From NCBI GenBank assembly GCA_000611715.1, contig AZYM01000004.1:372001-436000 (forward strand): a stretch of DNA of 64,000 nucleotides, read 5' to 3'. Below, piece after piece: positions 10,402 through 21,731 of this stretch. Within the stretch, counting starts at the first letter, position 1; the number at the start of each line of letters is the position of its first letter. This stretch comes from Scolecobasidium constrictum UM 578 (Eukaryota > Ascomycota > Dothideomycetes > Venturiales > Sympoventuriaceae). The notes below the pieces were generated by a model. That model searched no databases. It was not told the origin of the DNA and saw only the letters and a list, made by a program, of their open reading frames with translations. The translations under genes and the position numbers were made by a program.

Positions 10402-11077
10402 AGTCAGGAAGGCGCGACGCCGGAGAGCAAGGTGCTAAGGGATGCTACATGGTGTCTGGCAATTGTGAGCATGATCATTCTTTCATCAACGGTTCGGATG
10501 GCGTACATCACATTGGGTGTATGGGAATCTTTGGGCGGTACTATTCTCTTGGTGGTTCTTGACATTCAGCGCGGAGTTTTGGCATTGCAGTGGTCGGCGC
10601 GTTATACCCAATGCACGTTTCTTTGGATGCCTCATATAGGATCCCAGAATAAATGGATTACTTCTGACGTATTGTGAAGGCCTTTAGCATATTCCTCGCT
10701 CCGAACCTTGTCGCCTAAAGGAGTTTGCCCTGCACCGCTTTAGTGATTTGCTCTGACCGCCATCGTGGAAAGATTTTTGGTTGAATGGCAGACTTTGCTC
10801 AGACTCCCTCACATCACAAAAGTATAACATCGCAGCACATCAGAGCGAACAATTTCAGAGCGACGATGATTCTATAAAGCCATGATGCAGCTCTTGGGAA
10901 AGCATTTGTTCTTCATCAACCCAGCACCATATCCAAGTCTCTCATCACCACCATAGCCGAACAGATCAGCTGTAACAACCACATCACCACAAGCAAGACT
11001 ACAAGTCACTATAGTCAGTACGTTAGCAATAATTGCCACAGCGAGCACAACTGACCCAACCAACCACAAAAGTCACC
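10402..11077. other. Intergenic region
   Basis: These 676 bp hold only short ORFs with no support. The last 200 bp are CA-rich and look like the leader of the gene at 11078. Confidence 0.5.
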
Positions 11078-11650
11078 ATGTCAACCAGTATGGACAATCT
11101 CTGTGGTCCAATGCCCACAAGCCCGATGTACGAGGACTACTACATGAGTAGCAGTTCCTCAACAGCACACAACGACTTCGACTCCGAGTCCGAGTCAAAT
11201 GGCACCATGATGCCATCAACTGAGACATCGTCGCCGCGCCGCTCTCTCCAAGACCATATCACGATCCACGAACTCCGCCGTGCCCTGGGAGAGAGCCGCG
11301 AGTGCGAGATCCGCCATCTGATAGCCGACTACGACAACAAGATTTGGATCGGTTACACCACGCACGACCTACAGGATGTAAACTTCAGCATGCGGAAGTA
11401 TGCTGAGGAGACGCATAAGGCCTGGCTGAATAGCAGGGCGAGGCGGGCTGTCAGCCTTCGTAGGAAGCGGGGGAAGTTAGATAGGAAGCTTGAGAAGATG
11501 TTGAAGAGGGAGGAGGAGGAGGCAAGGATGAGTGAGATGAAGAGGAAGTTGTTGCTCATTAGGAGGGGCGAGTATGGTTTTGATGAAGGTGAGATGGAGT
11601 CAAAGAAGCGCAAGAAGTCGGTCTATGACTATAGGAAGCTTCGAAGGTGA
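11078..11650 (+). CDS. Unrecognised acidic-to-basic coiled-coil protein
   Basis: This is a 190-residue single-exon ORF. I chose the ATG at 11078 (GTCACCATGTC, strong context) over one 15 codons upstream. The first 60 residues are Ser/Met/acid-rich. A conserved-looking middle part (L-R-R-A-L-G-E-S-R-E-C-E-I-R-H-L, I-W-I-G-Y-T-T-H-D-L) is followed by a very basic helix from about residue 110 (R-R-A-V-S-L-R-R-K-R-G-K-L-D-R-K-L-E-K) and a C-terminal K-K-R-K-K nuclear-signal-like cluster. It could be a nuclear or RNA-binding protein, but I recognise no family. Confidence 0.6.
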   Translation: MSTSMDNLCGPMPTSPMYEDYYMSSSSSTAHNDFDSESESNGTMMPSTETSSPRRSLQDHITIHELRRALGESRECEIRHLIADYDNKIWIGYTTHDLQDVNFSMRKYAEETHKAWLNSRARRAVSLRRKRGKLDRKLEKMLKREEEEARMSEMKRKLLLIRRGEYGFDEGEMESKKRKKSVYDYRKLRR

Positions 11651-12534
11651 GCTCCGGGCCTCAGATCGTGATCGTGTGCGACGTGGTGCATATTGGTGCC
11701 CCTGGGCGTGTGGAAGTAGACTTTGGCTGAGCAATCAGTTTTGCAATCATGCATATACCCTTCATAGATAGGGTCATCAAGTTTGGGATTGATTCAACTT
11801 CCAATGACTCTGTTCCCTACGATACTGATGAACTTCTCATGGCTTGATTGATCAAGTTGGAATAGTTCATGCGTGGCATCTGGGATCTTACGGTGCCTTT
11901 CCTCGACTCGAAGTCGCTCAGATGGCTTTTGATTGTGCTTCGATCTCGATCCGGCTTGTGGAGACCTTTTAGGGCGAGATATTGCTCTGATGAAGCATTT
12001 GCGAACGGGGTGATGAGAATAGGAGCGTGAGCCACGTGACAATATCTTGGCAATGAACTAGCTCCGATTTAGCATCTCTGCGGACAGTTTTCCAGGAACG
12101 ATCAATTGCATCAGCATTGAACTCGACAACCATTGCTTTCCTTCTTGTATCCTGTATAAGTACTGTCTGAGTATCTCGCTCTTTGCAAGTGACCGCGGAC
12201 GGCTTTCCCATCGGCTCTCCTCCTGAGCTGCACGCAATCGACGTGTGCATTCATCTCTGTACAACACCCGAATCTGTATCATGTAGGTACAATCCACCTT
12301 ACATGCTCTGGCCCCATCCATGCATGCACCTCCTCATTGCTTTTGACGACGGGCAACCGTCATCCACTGATAGCCGTGCTTCCCAACGAACCCGTGGACG
12401 AAAATGATCCGCTGATGCTGACGCGCGAGTGTGCTTCGTAGTTAGCCAGAGCCAGAGCTTCGCACAGCTTGGAGCTCTCCCTTCTCAACGGTACCTTTCA
12501 AACTCCGCAACGCCGCGCGCTCTGCCTGCCTGCC
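11651..12534. other. Intergenic region, possible remnant ORFs on the minus strand
   Basis: These 884 bp hold three overlapping minus-strand ORFs (11794-12321). Their translations look partly protein-like but do not join into one model. Nothing else is seen. Confidence 0.4.
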
Positions 12535-13442
12535 ATGCATCCCCCCACCTTCACCCGGGCTGGCCTTAGGTCGATGCCCCGCATCGCGAGCTGCTGCTCA
12601 AAAACTTCTGTGAATGCATTCAATGCCAGGCACTTCTCCTCCTCATTGCCAGCCATGGTCAAGAAAGCATACTTTGACGTCGAGTGGACGGGGCCGACGG
12701 TCGAGGTCGACTCTAACGGCAGTGTCACCAGCAAGGGCGAGGTGAAGCGTGAGTTTGTTTTCCATTACATCTCCCTGTTGTTGCTTGCCGTGCCCCTCCA
12801 TGTGAAAGTCCTGGGTATACTATTAGGGATATACGCGATGCTAATTTACCACCGCAGAGCAACAAGGCCGCATCAACTTCGAACTCTACGATGATGTCGT
12901 ACCCAAGACGGCAGAGAACTTCAGAGCCCTCTGCGAATCTGACAATCCGAAGATGGGCTACACTGGCTCCATCTTCCATCGGGTGATACCGAACTTCATG
13001 CTTCAGGGTGGTGACTTCACCCGCGGCAATGTATGTTGTAAGAGTTCTGGGAAGGATATGCATGATTGCTGACAGTGGCGTAGGGTACCGGCGGCAAGTC
13101 CATCTACGGCGAGAAGTTTGCAGACGAGAACTTCAAGTTAAAGCACAACAAGCCATTCCTCCTGTCCATGGCCAATGCCGGGCCAAACACGTACGTTGCT
13201 CTCATCTCCTGCATCGGCCCGTCCCATCAATTGCTAATCTGCGTCACAGCAACGGCTCGCAGTTCTTCGTCACCACGGTCGTCACCTCATGGCTCGACGG
13301 CAAGCACGTCGTCTTCGGCGGTGTTCCAGACGGCGATGTAGAATCATATAAGACTGTCAGGGCTATTGAGGCTGTTGGATCAAACACGGGCAAGACTCAG
13401 AGCACCGTGCGCATCAGCTCGACAGGTGCAGACCCCAAATAG
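12535..13442 (+). CDS. Cyclophilin-type peptidyl-prolyl isomerase with mitochondrial and cytosolic starts
   Basis: There are four exons: 12535-12748, 12858-13030, 13084-13190 and 13250-13442, giving 228 residues. Cyclophilins catalyse cis-trans isomerisation of prolyl bonds and bind cyclosporin. The active-site features are present: F-H-R-V-I-P-N-F-M-L-Q-G-G-D-F-T-R-G-N, then M-A-N-A-G-P-N-T-N-G-S-Q-F-F-V-T and W-L-D-G-K-H-V-V-F-G. The ATG at 12535 adds a 40-residue Arg/Ser-rich, acid-free extension (residues 1-40) that looks like a mitochondrial presequence. The in-frame ATG at 12655 (GCCATGG context) begins M-V-K-K-A-Y-F-D-V-E-W, the normal cytosolic start. The Neurospora cyclophilin gene is known to make both forms in this way. 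The divergent loop E-W-T-G-P near residue 50 is unusual but allowed. Confidence 0.9.
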
Positions 13443-13972
13443 GCAGTCTGCAGCTTGCATTGAGGATGAGGATGTACTGTAATACGACACCAGAGACTAT
13501 ACTGTAGTATACATGGCAAAATTGAGCGTTGCAGCACAACTAATGGCAGTGACTTGGCTGTCGAACCGGTTGCTTCGGCGCAGGGCCACTCCAATGCAGC
13601 TGCGCGATCTCCTTACGATCAATTGACAAGGCACTAACATGTCCATACCTCCTGTGCATTCCTACGATACTCATATCTCGTCCCAATGCCGTGGCGACTT
13701 TTCTTCGGCGCGTGTATACTCACCCGGCGATCATGGCGGGGCATGGTGGGGCAAACATTTTATGGAGCACATGTCAACACGTACAGGGCGCGCAAACCTT
13801 TACTAAATCGAGCAACATATCTGCATGAAGCACGTACTTCAAATCAATTGGAGCTTTGATTGTGTCAATTGATATTGATCTATCGGAGCACGCGTTAAGT
13901 CGTCCATGTGCAATTGACAAGTCCAGCAATTGAGCACAGAGCACTTCGCCCGCAAGCAAGAAGCATACAATC
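13443..13972. other. Intergenic region
   Basis: These 530 bp separate the cyclophilin gene from the PLP enzyme gene. I see no ORF or RNA with support. Confidence 0.5.
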
Positions 13973-15256
13973 ATGGCCGAGACGAATGGCGCACATGGTG
14001 CCCCGGAACACGCATATCAGCCTAGCACCCTGGCTATCCATGCCGACGATAAATTGAATACACAAACCGATGTTGCGCCAGCTTTGCACGTCTCCACCAC
14101 GTACAGATACGATAACAGCAAGCTGAACCCAGTCAGCGATGAAGAAGTATGCTTGATCCCCCAGCCAGAGAGCAATGGATCCATGACCTAACATATAATT
14201 GAACAGCTCGATCCTCTTACAGCCAAACCAGTCTACTCCCGGCTCTCAGCACCCAACACGACCCGCCTCGAAGCCATCCTCTCCTCCCTCCTCAGGGGCC
14301 ACGTCCTGACCTACTCCTCCGGACTGAGCGCCTTCCACGCCCTCCTTGTCTACTTCCGCCCCAACCGCATCGTCATCGGCGAGGGCTACCACGGATGCCA
14401 CGGCGTGATAGATATCTGTATAAAGCTGTGGGGACTCCAGAAGGTCTCATTGCATGACGAGGACAGCTGGAAGAGCGCTGGACTGGGCAAGGGCGATATT
14501 ATTCATGTGGAGACGCCGTTGAATCCGAGTGGGGAGGCGAGTGATCTGGCGCACTATCGAAAGAAGGCAGATGAATATGGCTGCTACCTGACTGTGGATG
14601 CGACGTTCGCGCCGCCACCGCTGCAGGATCCCTTCGTACAGGGCGCGGACGTGATTATGCACAGCGGGACGAAGTACTTTGGCGGACACAGCGACATGCT
14701 GTGCGGTGTGCTTGCGGTGCCGCCGACGAAGCGGGAGTGGTTCGATGGGCTGTGGAATGAGAGGATGTATCTTGGCAGCGTGATGGGGAGTATGGAGTTG
14801 TGGCTCGGGGTGCGAAGTCTGCGGACGTTGGAGTTGAGGGTGCTGAGGCAGAGTGAGAATACGACGAAATTGGTGGCGTGGTTGCAGAGTCAGATGCAGG
14901 AGGAGGGGAGTACGGTGGCGAAGGCTGTGAGCAAGGTGCAGCATGCGAGTCTGCAGACGAACGATATGGGCTGGTTGAAGAAGCAGATGCCGGGTGGCTT
15001 TGGGCCGGTATTTAGTCTGTTCATGAAGGACAAGGAGTCTGCGAGATCATTGCCGGGCAAGCTGCATTTGTTCCACCACGCGACGAGCCTGGGTGGTGTG
15101 GAGAGCTTGATTGAATGGCGGAGGATGAGTGATAAGACTGTTGACGAAAGAGTGCTGCGTGTGAGCGTGGGCATTGAGAACTGGGAAGACCTGAGGGATG
15201 ATTTCGTGCAAGCGTTCGAGCAGTTGGGAGCAAATGCGTCGCTGCCAACACGGTGA
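13973..15256 (+). CDS. Cys/Met-metabolism PLP enzyme (cystathionine gamma-synthase/lyase-like)
   Basis: There are two exons, 13973-14146 and 14207-15256 (60-nt intron), giving 407 residues, the usual size for the family. The fold-type I features are in order: T-x-x-I-H-A-D near residue 20, a P-V-Y-S-R-L-x-x-P-N-T segment, T-Y-S-S-G-L-S-A-F-H-A (PLP phosphate contact), E-T-P-L-N-P-S-G, V-D-A-T-F-A-P-P and the Schiff-base Lys in H-S-G-T-K-Y-F-G-G-H-S-D. It resembles the poorly studied yeast proteins of the YHR112C type more than canonical Met-pathway enzymes, so a cystathionine-related activity is likely but the substrate is uncertain. A Cys-3-like regulator lies 30 kb away and is not clustered with it. 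The gene is convergent with ALA1, 108 bp between stops. Confidence 0.85.
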
Positions 15257-15364
15257 TGCATTGTACTTGTACTGGTGTAGCCAATACTGCTTGACATCTA
15301 TTCTTTTATCAGTAGTTATACGTCGAGGTCGCACTTCAAAAGTCGTCTGCGGTCGCTTGGAGAT

Positions 15365-18300
15365 CTATAGCTTCAAGCCCTCAAGGTACTTCCTAGCCTC
15401 CTCAACACCGTTGTCGACCTTGTCGATGTTTGGACCGCTGCCAACTGATTGCGCAGGCTATGTCTAAAGTCAGCACAATCTAGACCCGTAAAGATGCAGA
15501 TCAGACTCACCTTTCCACCAGCCTTGCCTCCGACAACAGCAGACACAGCAGCAGTCCACTTCGTCGCATCAACACCGCTCTTCTGCAAACTCTCACCGAC
15601 AGCAGCACCGTGCATGACCTTGCCCGCTGCAGCATCCGTAGCGATCAGATAAACGCCCTTATCCTTCATCTTCGAGCCGACATGCTTCAGCGCCTCGGCG
15701 ACCGCCTTTGAGCCTGGTGATAGACCATCTAGCTTAGCGACGTACGTCCGTGCCTCCGGCGAGTCGGTGAAGTGCTTCGTGATTTGATCGATGACCTTCT
15801 TGTTTTCCTCCTTCGCGGCGGCTTTCTGGGCGTCGTTGATGGCCTTGCCTACGGCAGCGAGACGAGCCTTGAATTTCGATTTGCTGAGTGCGGAGATGTT
15901 CGCGCGGCCGAGCGTATCGTTCAGAGCCTTGAATTGCATGTCCCGGATCTCACCATGCTTAAGAGCCTCCAGCGACGAGAGCTCGTCGTTGAGACCCTCA
16001 GCGGTTGTCTGGACTTCTCGTGCATCGCGACCAGTCACGGCGATGATACGTCTGATGCCCTTGGCAATGCCACTCTCCTCGAGAATGACAAGGTCATCGA
16101 TATCCTTTGTGGTAGACGTGTGTGTGCCACCGCAGAATTCTATGCTGAGATCCCTCCACTTGGGGTTCTTCTTGTCCTTGAGGATCACGTCGACTTCGGT
16201 TCCGAGCACGACAACTATCGTTGTGAGTCAGCATTCATCAATGAAGAACCATGACCGATCAGATACTTACCACGGACGGGATCAGGGTACGTCTCCCCAA
16301 ACACAGCGCGCACACCCTCGATCTCCCGTGCTTCAGCAAGAGGCACATCCTTCGCATACACAGGGAGTGACTGGCCAATATCCTCCTTGATCTTCTTCTC
16401 AATCTTCTCCAGCTGCGCATCCGTGACGGCAGCATTATGCGAGAAATCGAACCTCAGCTTCTCCGCAGCGACCAATGAGCCCTTCTGGTGGACTTCCGTA
16501 CCGAGGAATTCTCGCAGACTCAAGTTCAGCGAGTGGGTGCCAGTGTGGTTTCGTCGGATGCGGTCTCTTCGTAGCTCATCGTAGTCGCAGATCACAGTGT
16601 CGTTGATGCTCAGCTTACCGTATGACATGTAGCCGATGTGCAGCACGTAGCCATTGAATACTTGGGTATCGACAACATTCAGCTCTGCCTCCCCGTCGAT
16701 CAGCAGTCGTCCGCTGTCGCCGACTTGACCACCCTGCTCAGCGTAGAATGTGGTCTTGTCGAGTAGCACACCGATTTGCTGATCCTTTGCAACGCCATCT
16801 GTTGACTCGGGAAACTTGTTGTCGAAGTAGATGGCCTTGACCTGCGCACGGATATCTTCCCGCCCGAACTTGTATTTGTCGTCTGTCCGCTGGAGACCGA
16901 TCTTGTCCAGGTGGCCAAGAGCGTGTACATCAAGCTTGACAGTGGCATCTGCAGCCGCCTTCTGACCTTTGCTGGCTTCTCGCGCCTTCTCCTGAGCAAC
17001 CTTGACTTCAGCAAGATCAATGGTCAATCCCCGCTCATCAGCCATAATCTGCGTCAAATCGTCTGGAAAACCGTAGGATTGATACAGCAGCCACACGTCA
17101 TCTCCAGAGAGCTTCTTAGTGCCCGATGACTCTGCCTGCTTCGCAAACTTCTCGAACATGACTTCACCCCTATCCAAGGTCTTGCCGAATGCGAGCTCTT
17201 CTTCATTTAGGGTTCTGATGATCTCGTCGCGCTTCTGCTCGACTGCAGGGAAGACGTGTCCAACCATGTCGATGAAAGTGACAGCCACAGAGCCCAAGAA
17301 GCTCCCCAGTTCAACGTTGAAGTATCGTCTGGCGAAACGAACAGCACGTCGAAGCACTCTTCGCACAACATAGCCACGGCCAACGTTCTCAGGGAACCCT
17401 CCATCTGAAATGGCGATGACAGTCATACGGACATGGTCAGCAAGTACTCTGTAGGCGGTATCGATCCCGTCCGCATCGTCCTTGCCGAATTTGCCTTCGT
17501 ACGCACGAGCGCCAGTAAGCTCTTGTATTCTGCCAAACAGGGGCATGAAAAGATCAGTATCGTAATTCGATCGCTTGTCCTGCAAGATCGACAAAAGACG
17601 CTCAAAACCCATACCCGTGTCCACGTGCTTGTTTGGCAGCGGTCGCAGCGACTTGTCAGCCTCGCGATTGAATTGAATGAAAACGTTGTTCCATATCTCG
17701 AGCACATCAGGATCGTCCTGATTGACCAGGTCTGCAGCATTGCGACCGCCAATCCTGTCGTAGTGCACTTCTGAGCATGGCCCGCAAGGGCCTTGGTCTC
17801 CCATCTCCCAGAAGTTGTCCTTTGCATTGCCCTTGAGAATGTGATCATCAGCTACGCCGACCGATTTCCACAGGTCTCTAGCTTCGAGGTCTGGCTCCAG
17901 TCCTAGTGATGCGTCTCCCTCAAAGTATGTGACGTACAATCGGTCCGGCTCCAGACCGTACACCTTGGTCAGGAGCTCCCAACTCCAGGTGATAGCGTCC
18001 TTCTTGAAGTAATCCCCAAAACTCCAGTTCCCCAGCATCTCAAAGTACGTATGATGATACGAGTCCTTCCCCACATCATCAAGATCATTGTGCTTGCCTC
18101 CAGCACGAATACACTTCTGCGTATCAACAGCACGCTTGAGCTTGGCGAAATGACTCGACGGGTCCACGGTGCCCAGGAAAATCGACTTGAACTGGTTCAT
18201 GCCCGCATTGGTGAAGAGGAGCGTGGGATCGTTGAGCGGGACCACGGGACCTGATGGCACGACGGTGTGCTCGCGCTCGGCGAAGAAGTCGAGGAATTGC

Positions 18301-18473
18301 TGGCGGACTTCATTGGCGGTCCAGCTCCTTTTGGTGGTCGCCATGGTGGCCTGGGCGCGCAGCGCGATGATTGAAAGTCGAAATCTTCTTGATGGAAGTG
18401 CTCGTGGGATGGGATCGAAGCGGCTCAGTGAAGGGACGCAGTTGTTGATACACAAACGTGGCAAGTGAGTCAT
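15365..18473 (-). CDS. ALA1: Alanyl-tRNA synthetase, cytosolic and mitochondrial forms
   Basis: There are three exons: 18473-16271, 16214-15511 and 15457-15365, giving 999 residues from the first ATG. It charges tRNA-Ala with alanine. Class II motifs are visible: S-G-P-V-V-P-L-N-D-P-T-L-L-F-T-N-A-G, G-N-W-S-F-G-D-Y-F-K, V-T-Y-F-E-G-D and G-P-C-G-P-C-S-E-V-H-Y-D-R. The editing domain shows N-H-T-G-T-H-S-L-N and, after the second exon junction, F-C-G-G-T-H-T-S. The C-terminal domain contains a G-G-K-A-G-G-K tail split by the last intron. The first ATG gives a 43-residue Arg/Leu/Ser presequence. The second, at 18344, begins M-A-T-T-K-R-S-W-T and yields 956 residues, the size of the yeast enzyme. 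One gene serves both compartments in yeast, so the two starts fit. Confidence 0.95.
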
Positions 18474-18811
18474 CAGATGCTGCTTGGGTGGTGGTGTTTC
18501 TGGACTTGTAACATTGTTCTGTGAAATTCGACGCTAATGCGAGATGGTCTTGGCAGGGCTGAGGCGATAAGGCGACAGATAAGACGAGGCTGACATGTGC
18601 AAGACAGGAGCAAATGATCGGTGGTGGAATTGGGAATATGATGAGGGGTATCTCTTTGATAGACTATAATCGCAGTTTCACGCACAAGTCCTAGAAAGGC
18701 CTGATGACCCAACTAGCACTATCTAGACCCATCTCATCGCCTTTGAACACAACACATAAGGATGAATGCACTTGTTGCACTTTGTGATCTCGTTCCATCG
18801 TCTGGGCAATC
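18474..18811. other. Spacer upstream of ALA1 / downstream of PEX3
   Basis: These 338 bp must hold the ALA1 promoter and the PEX3 terminator. Both genes are on the minus strand. No ORF is supported. Confidence 0.5.
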
Positions 18812-20603
18812 TCAACTCGATGGCGAAGCTCCAGCATTCGCATCTAGTGTCGCCTTCCCCCAAGCTTTCTCAAGATCAGCTTCGGCGACCTCGGGGACAA
18901 CCTCCGAAACTTCTGTCGCCTTTAGCTGTACGCTAGGCAATGGCGTTGGTCCAGCAGTACTTGAGCCATCCACCGGCACATACGTGCTATCTCTGTTCGG
19001 ATGCTTGACATCTTCCCAGCTCGCACCTAATCCACTCGCCTCCTGCATCATCATCTCAGGGGCTTCGGCCTCGAAGTTGCTGCTATACACGACTGCAGCG
19101 AATGCCTCGAGGTCTCGCACGCTTTCCATAGCGGACAGATACTCGTTGTTGTTCCCACTGCTGCTGCCGATCGTGTGCGCTTGCCGGGAGAAAGTGGCCA
19201 GTGTGCTTGCGACCTTGGTCTTAACATCTGTGCCTGGTCCTACAATTTCCACCACACGAGATGTGCTTGCTGATGGTGGCGCGATCTTGTATGCTAGAGT
19301 TGCGATTTTGGTGTCGATGAGAAGCGAGAATGCTGCGTCCAGCAGGAGAGTAAGGACGTGTGTAAATGGAGGTGAGTCGATGAGATCGGATGTTTCATCG
19401 AGGAGATGTCGGAGAGCGGGCGTGATCGGTTGTGAGGAGGATGGATCAGAGGGGCTGGTCATGCCGGCGGCTTGGAGGAGATATTCTTCTTGATCTGAAG
19501 GTGGGAGGAGATACTTCAGCCACTTCTGGTTTCTACAAACGTGTTAGTATCTTAGTACGAGGTTGTATGAGTATACTCACTTTCGCTCTTCCTCGGTGAA
19601 GCCCTCAATCTTCTTACGGACCATGACTGTGAGCTGAGATAACTTCTCCAACGTAATGTCTTCGCGTGGATTCAGAGGTCCAAAGACCTCCTTCACTGCC
19701 TGCACCACCTTCTCCATGATGTCCTTGCATCCTCGGTGCAGCAGCCACCAGCTGAATGACAGGTATTTCCTGTTGGTCTCGAAGTCATTGCCGTATGCGT
19801 TCTCGAAATTGTCATCATCATGATTCTCGAGGCTGATCTTGACGCCGGTGCTGGGTGGTGATGCTAATGACACCACACTGGCGAGGTAGTTTCTGCGGCC
19901 GAGGAGATTCAGTTGAATGCGCGTCAACAGCGTGAGCAGTCCCAGAGTGTATATGAGTGTGAAGGCTCGTGATATCGCTGTGACATGTTAGTACTATATT
20001 AAGTCTCTGAGATAGACCTCACCCACAGTCAATCTTCATCTGATTCCACAGCTGCGTCTTGTTCTTCTTCGATGCTGTCGCAGGAGGCTTCAGCTTGCCC
20101 GGCGATCCCTCCACCGCAGTGCTCTCAGTCATCTGGCTTGTATGCACGAAGCTCTCGCTCGCCATGCTCTTGCTGTCGCCATTATCGATCGTGCTCGGTG
20201 GCGGGGAGGATAGATCTGCAGTCGACACTTCCGACGGGCCAACACTCTTCGCCAGTCTCTCCGCGCGCTGCTGTTGTAGCTCTTCTAGTAGTTGCTCCAC
20301 AGGTAGAGCCTCAAATATGTTGTCGACCGCGGTAGGTAGGATCGCAAGAACCGTGAACGTGCAGTCCTCCTGGTTCTGCTCGAAGCGGCGGCGCAGGCTG
20401 TTGCTGGTCAGTCAATCTCTCCATGCCCGATATTGGTAGACGCACTTCTCCTTGGCTATCCTCTCGTCGCTCATGCGCTGCCTCGTCTCCGACAGCTTCC
20501 CCAGCGCATACTGCGTAACGCCATAACCCGCTGCCAGCACACCCGCGCCGATCGCGAACGTCGCGCGATTGCGACGAAACCACTGTCGCGCGGAAGATAT
20601 CAT
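18812..20603 (-). CDS. PEX3: Peroxin-3, peroxisomal membrane biogenesis factor
   Basis: There are four exons: 20603-20446, 20403-20027, 19977-19581 and 19532-18812, with introns of 42-49 nt, giving 550 residues. Pex3 is anchored in the peroxisomal membrane, recruits Pex19 with its membrane-protein cargo and supports de novo peroxisome formation. The N-terminus W-F-R-R-N-R-A-T-F (basic) followed by a hydrophobic segment A-I-G-A-G-V-L-A-A-G-Y is the membrane anchor. The conserved core T-L-G-L-L-T-L-L-T-R-I-Q-L-N-L-L-G-R-R-N-Y-L (without a break in the genome) and the Y-L-S-F-S-W-W-L-L-H-R-G segment near residues 235-250 are diagnostic. An acidic, Ala-rich C-terminus is typical of filamentous fungi. 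A TATA-like site lies about 36-44 bp upstream of the ATG. Confidence 0.93.
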
Positions 20604-20931
20604 GGTGCGTGTCTCTTGTGTCTATGAGAATATCATGGTTTATATATTGGGAGATGCGATTGCAATTGAGCGCATGCAAGAAAAGCTGGCTTAAAATGAT
20701 GAGTCCATGCCATCACTCATCACTCCATGACCTAGCCCGTGTCTATACCGAGGTGCAGGGCACGTGCCCACTTGTGGCTTGTTACCGGGGATAGCCACAG
20801 GTGATACTCGGCGACAACTCCTCCTCCCTTCCAACATCAACTTAGCTACTGACCGAAGTCCAATCTTTCAATGATGGAAAAGTCACTGCTCTCTTGTCAC
20901 GAATCATGTGTATCCACTCCTGTCTCCGTCA
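20604..20931. other. PEX3 promoter region
   Basis: These 328 bp hold the PEX3 promoter with its TATA-like site and the 3' flank of the minus-strand gene at 20932. I see nothing else. Confidence 0.45.
20639..20647 (-). promoter_or_regulatory. TATA-like element of PEX3
   Basis: On the minus strand the sequence reads AATATATAAACC, ending about 36 bp upstream of the PEX3 ATG. The short distance would give a very short 5' UTR. Confidence 0.35.
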
Positions 20932-21378
20932 TCAGTAGACCTGCTGTATGAAACCTTGCTGTCGCCCCGGAAGCTCCCCGTACTTGACCAAACGTATGCC
21001 TCCACTGCCTTTGATGTAAATGTTGCCGAATGTATCGAAGTCAAGCTTGATCTGGTCCCACGCGAAGCACCGAATGTCTGGAGACGACCCCTCTGCGACC
21101 ACTAGGCCAGGTCTTCCGTGGTAGAGGCCTAGGAAGCTAGCGACGTTCCAGAGCACGAATACGTACCACCTCATTCTCGGTGGCAGTAGTTTGATCTTAA
21201 TACCGTTGATGTAAATGTGTTTTGGTGGATTGGTGATGATCATGCGGGTGTCGCTCGTGGTGATTATGATTTTGTTGTCGTCTGCCGCATCTAGGTAGGA
21301 AGAGATGAACTTGCGGAAGAGTGCGAGGATGATGAAGGCTATGAGTGTGAGTAGCCACGTTCTCCATGTTCGCGCCAT
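20932..21378 (-). CDS. Family A protein 1: single-pass membrane-anchored, unrecognised
   Basis: This is a 148-residue ORF starting at ATG 21378; the frame opens further upstream without an ATG. Residues 8-24 are a hydrophobic helix (W-L-L-T-L-I-A-F-I-I-L-A-L-F) preceded by M-A-R-T-W-R-T, so it should be inserted with a short cytosolic N-terminus or as a signal anchor. The block after it, I-I-I-T-T-S-D-T-R-M-I-I-T then Y-I-N-G-I-K-I-K-L-L-P-P-R, matches the gene at 33094 (I-T-T-A-N ... F-I-N-G-K-N-I-E-L-P-Q-P-R). The beta-rich remainder ends with G-N-I-Y-I-K-G-S-G-G. I recognise no family. It lies downstream of and in the same direction as two family B genes. Confidence 0.65.
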   Translation of the reverse strand: MARTWRTWLLTLIAFIILALFRKFISSYLDAADDNKIIITTSDTRMIITNPPKHIYINGIKIKLLPPRMRWYVFVLWNVASFLGLYHGRPGLVVAEGSSPDIRCFAWDQIKLDFDTFGNIYIKGSGGIRLVKYGELPGRQQGFIQQVY

Positions 21379-21731
21379 GATGAAGGATCCGGTGGTAGAA
21401 TTGATCGAAAGAAGCAGGAAAGCAGAGAAATTTGGAAGAGAAGCGCAAGAGGCCGTCAATAACAAGGGCTAACGTCGGGCGGCTGTCCATGGCCGGATGA
21501 CGGATGGCCGGTGCAACCTGGCAGAATAGTCCCTCAGAAGATTCGCTTCGAGTCTTACAAAAGAAAAGACATGCATTCCCACAGGTTTCTGGCCCCAAGG
21601 ACTAAGAGAAGAGCTTGGATATCAACACGCGCCACGGTCATCCCCATTCAATGATCCAAGAAGTGCACCTCAGACCCCAGTTCACGCCACGATGAATTTT
21701 ACAATGAAGGATCTCATCGCTGTCTTACAAC
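21379..21731. other. Spacer between family A1 and family B1 genes
   Basis: These 353 bp presumably hold the A1 promoter and the B1 3' end. No supported ORF is present. Confidence 0.45.

Noticed and set aside
20932..21465. Longer family A1 protein starting at 21465
   Set aside because: That codon is TTG; the first ATG in frame is at 21378, giving the same length as A2.
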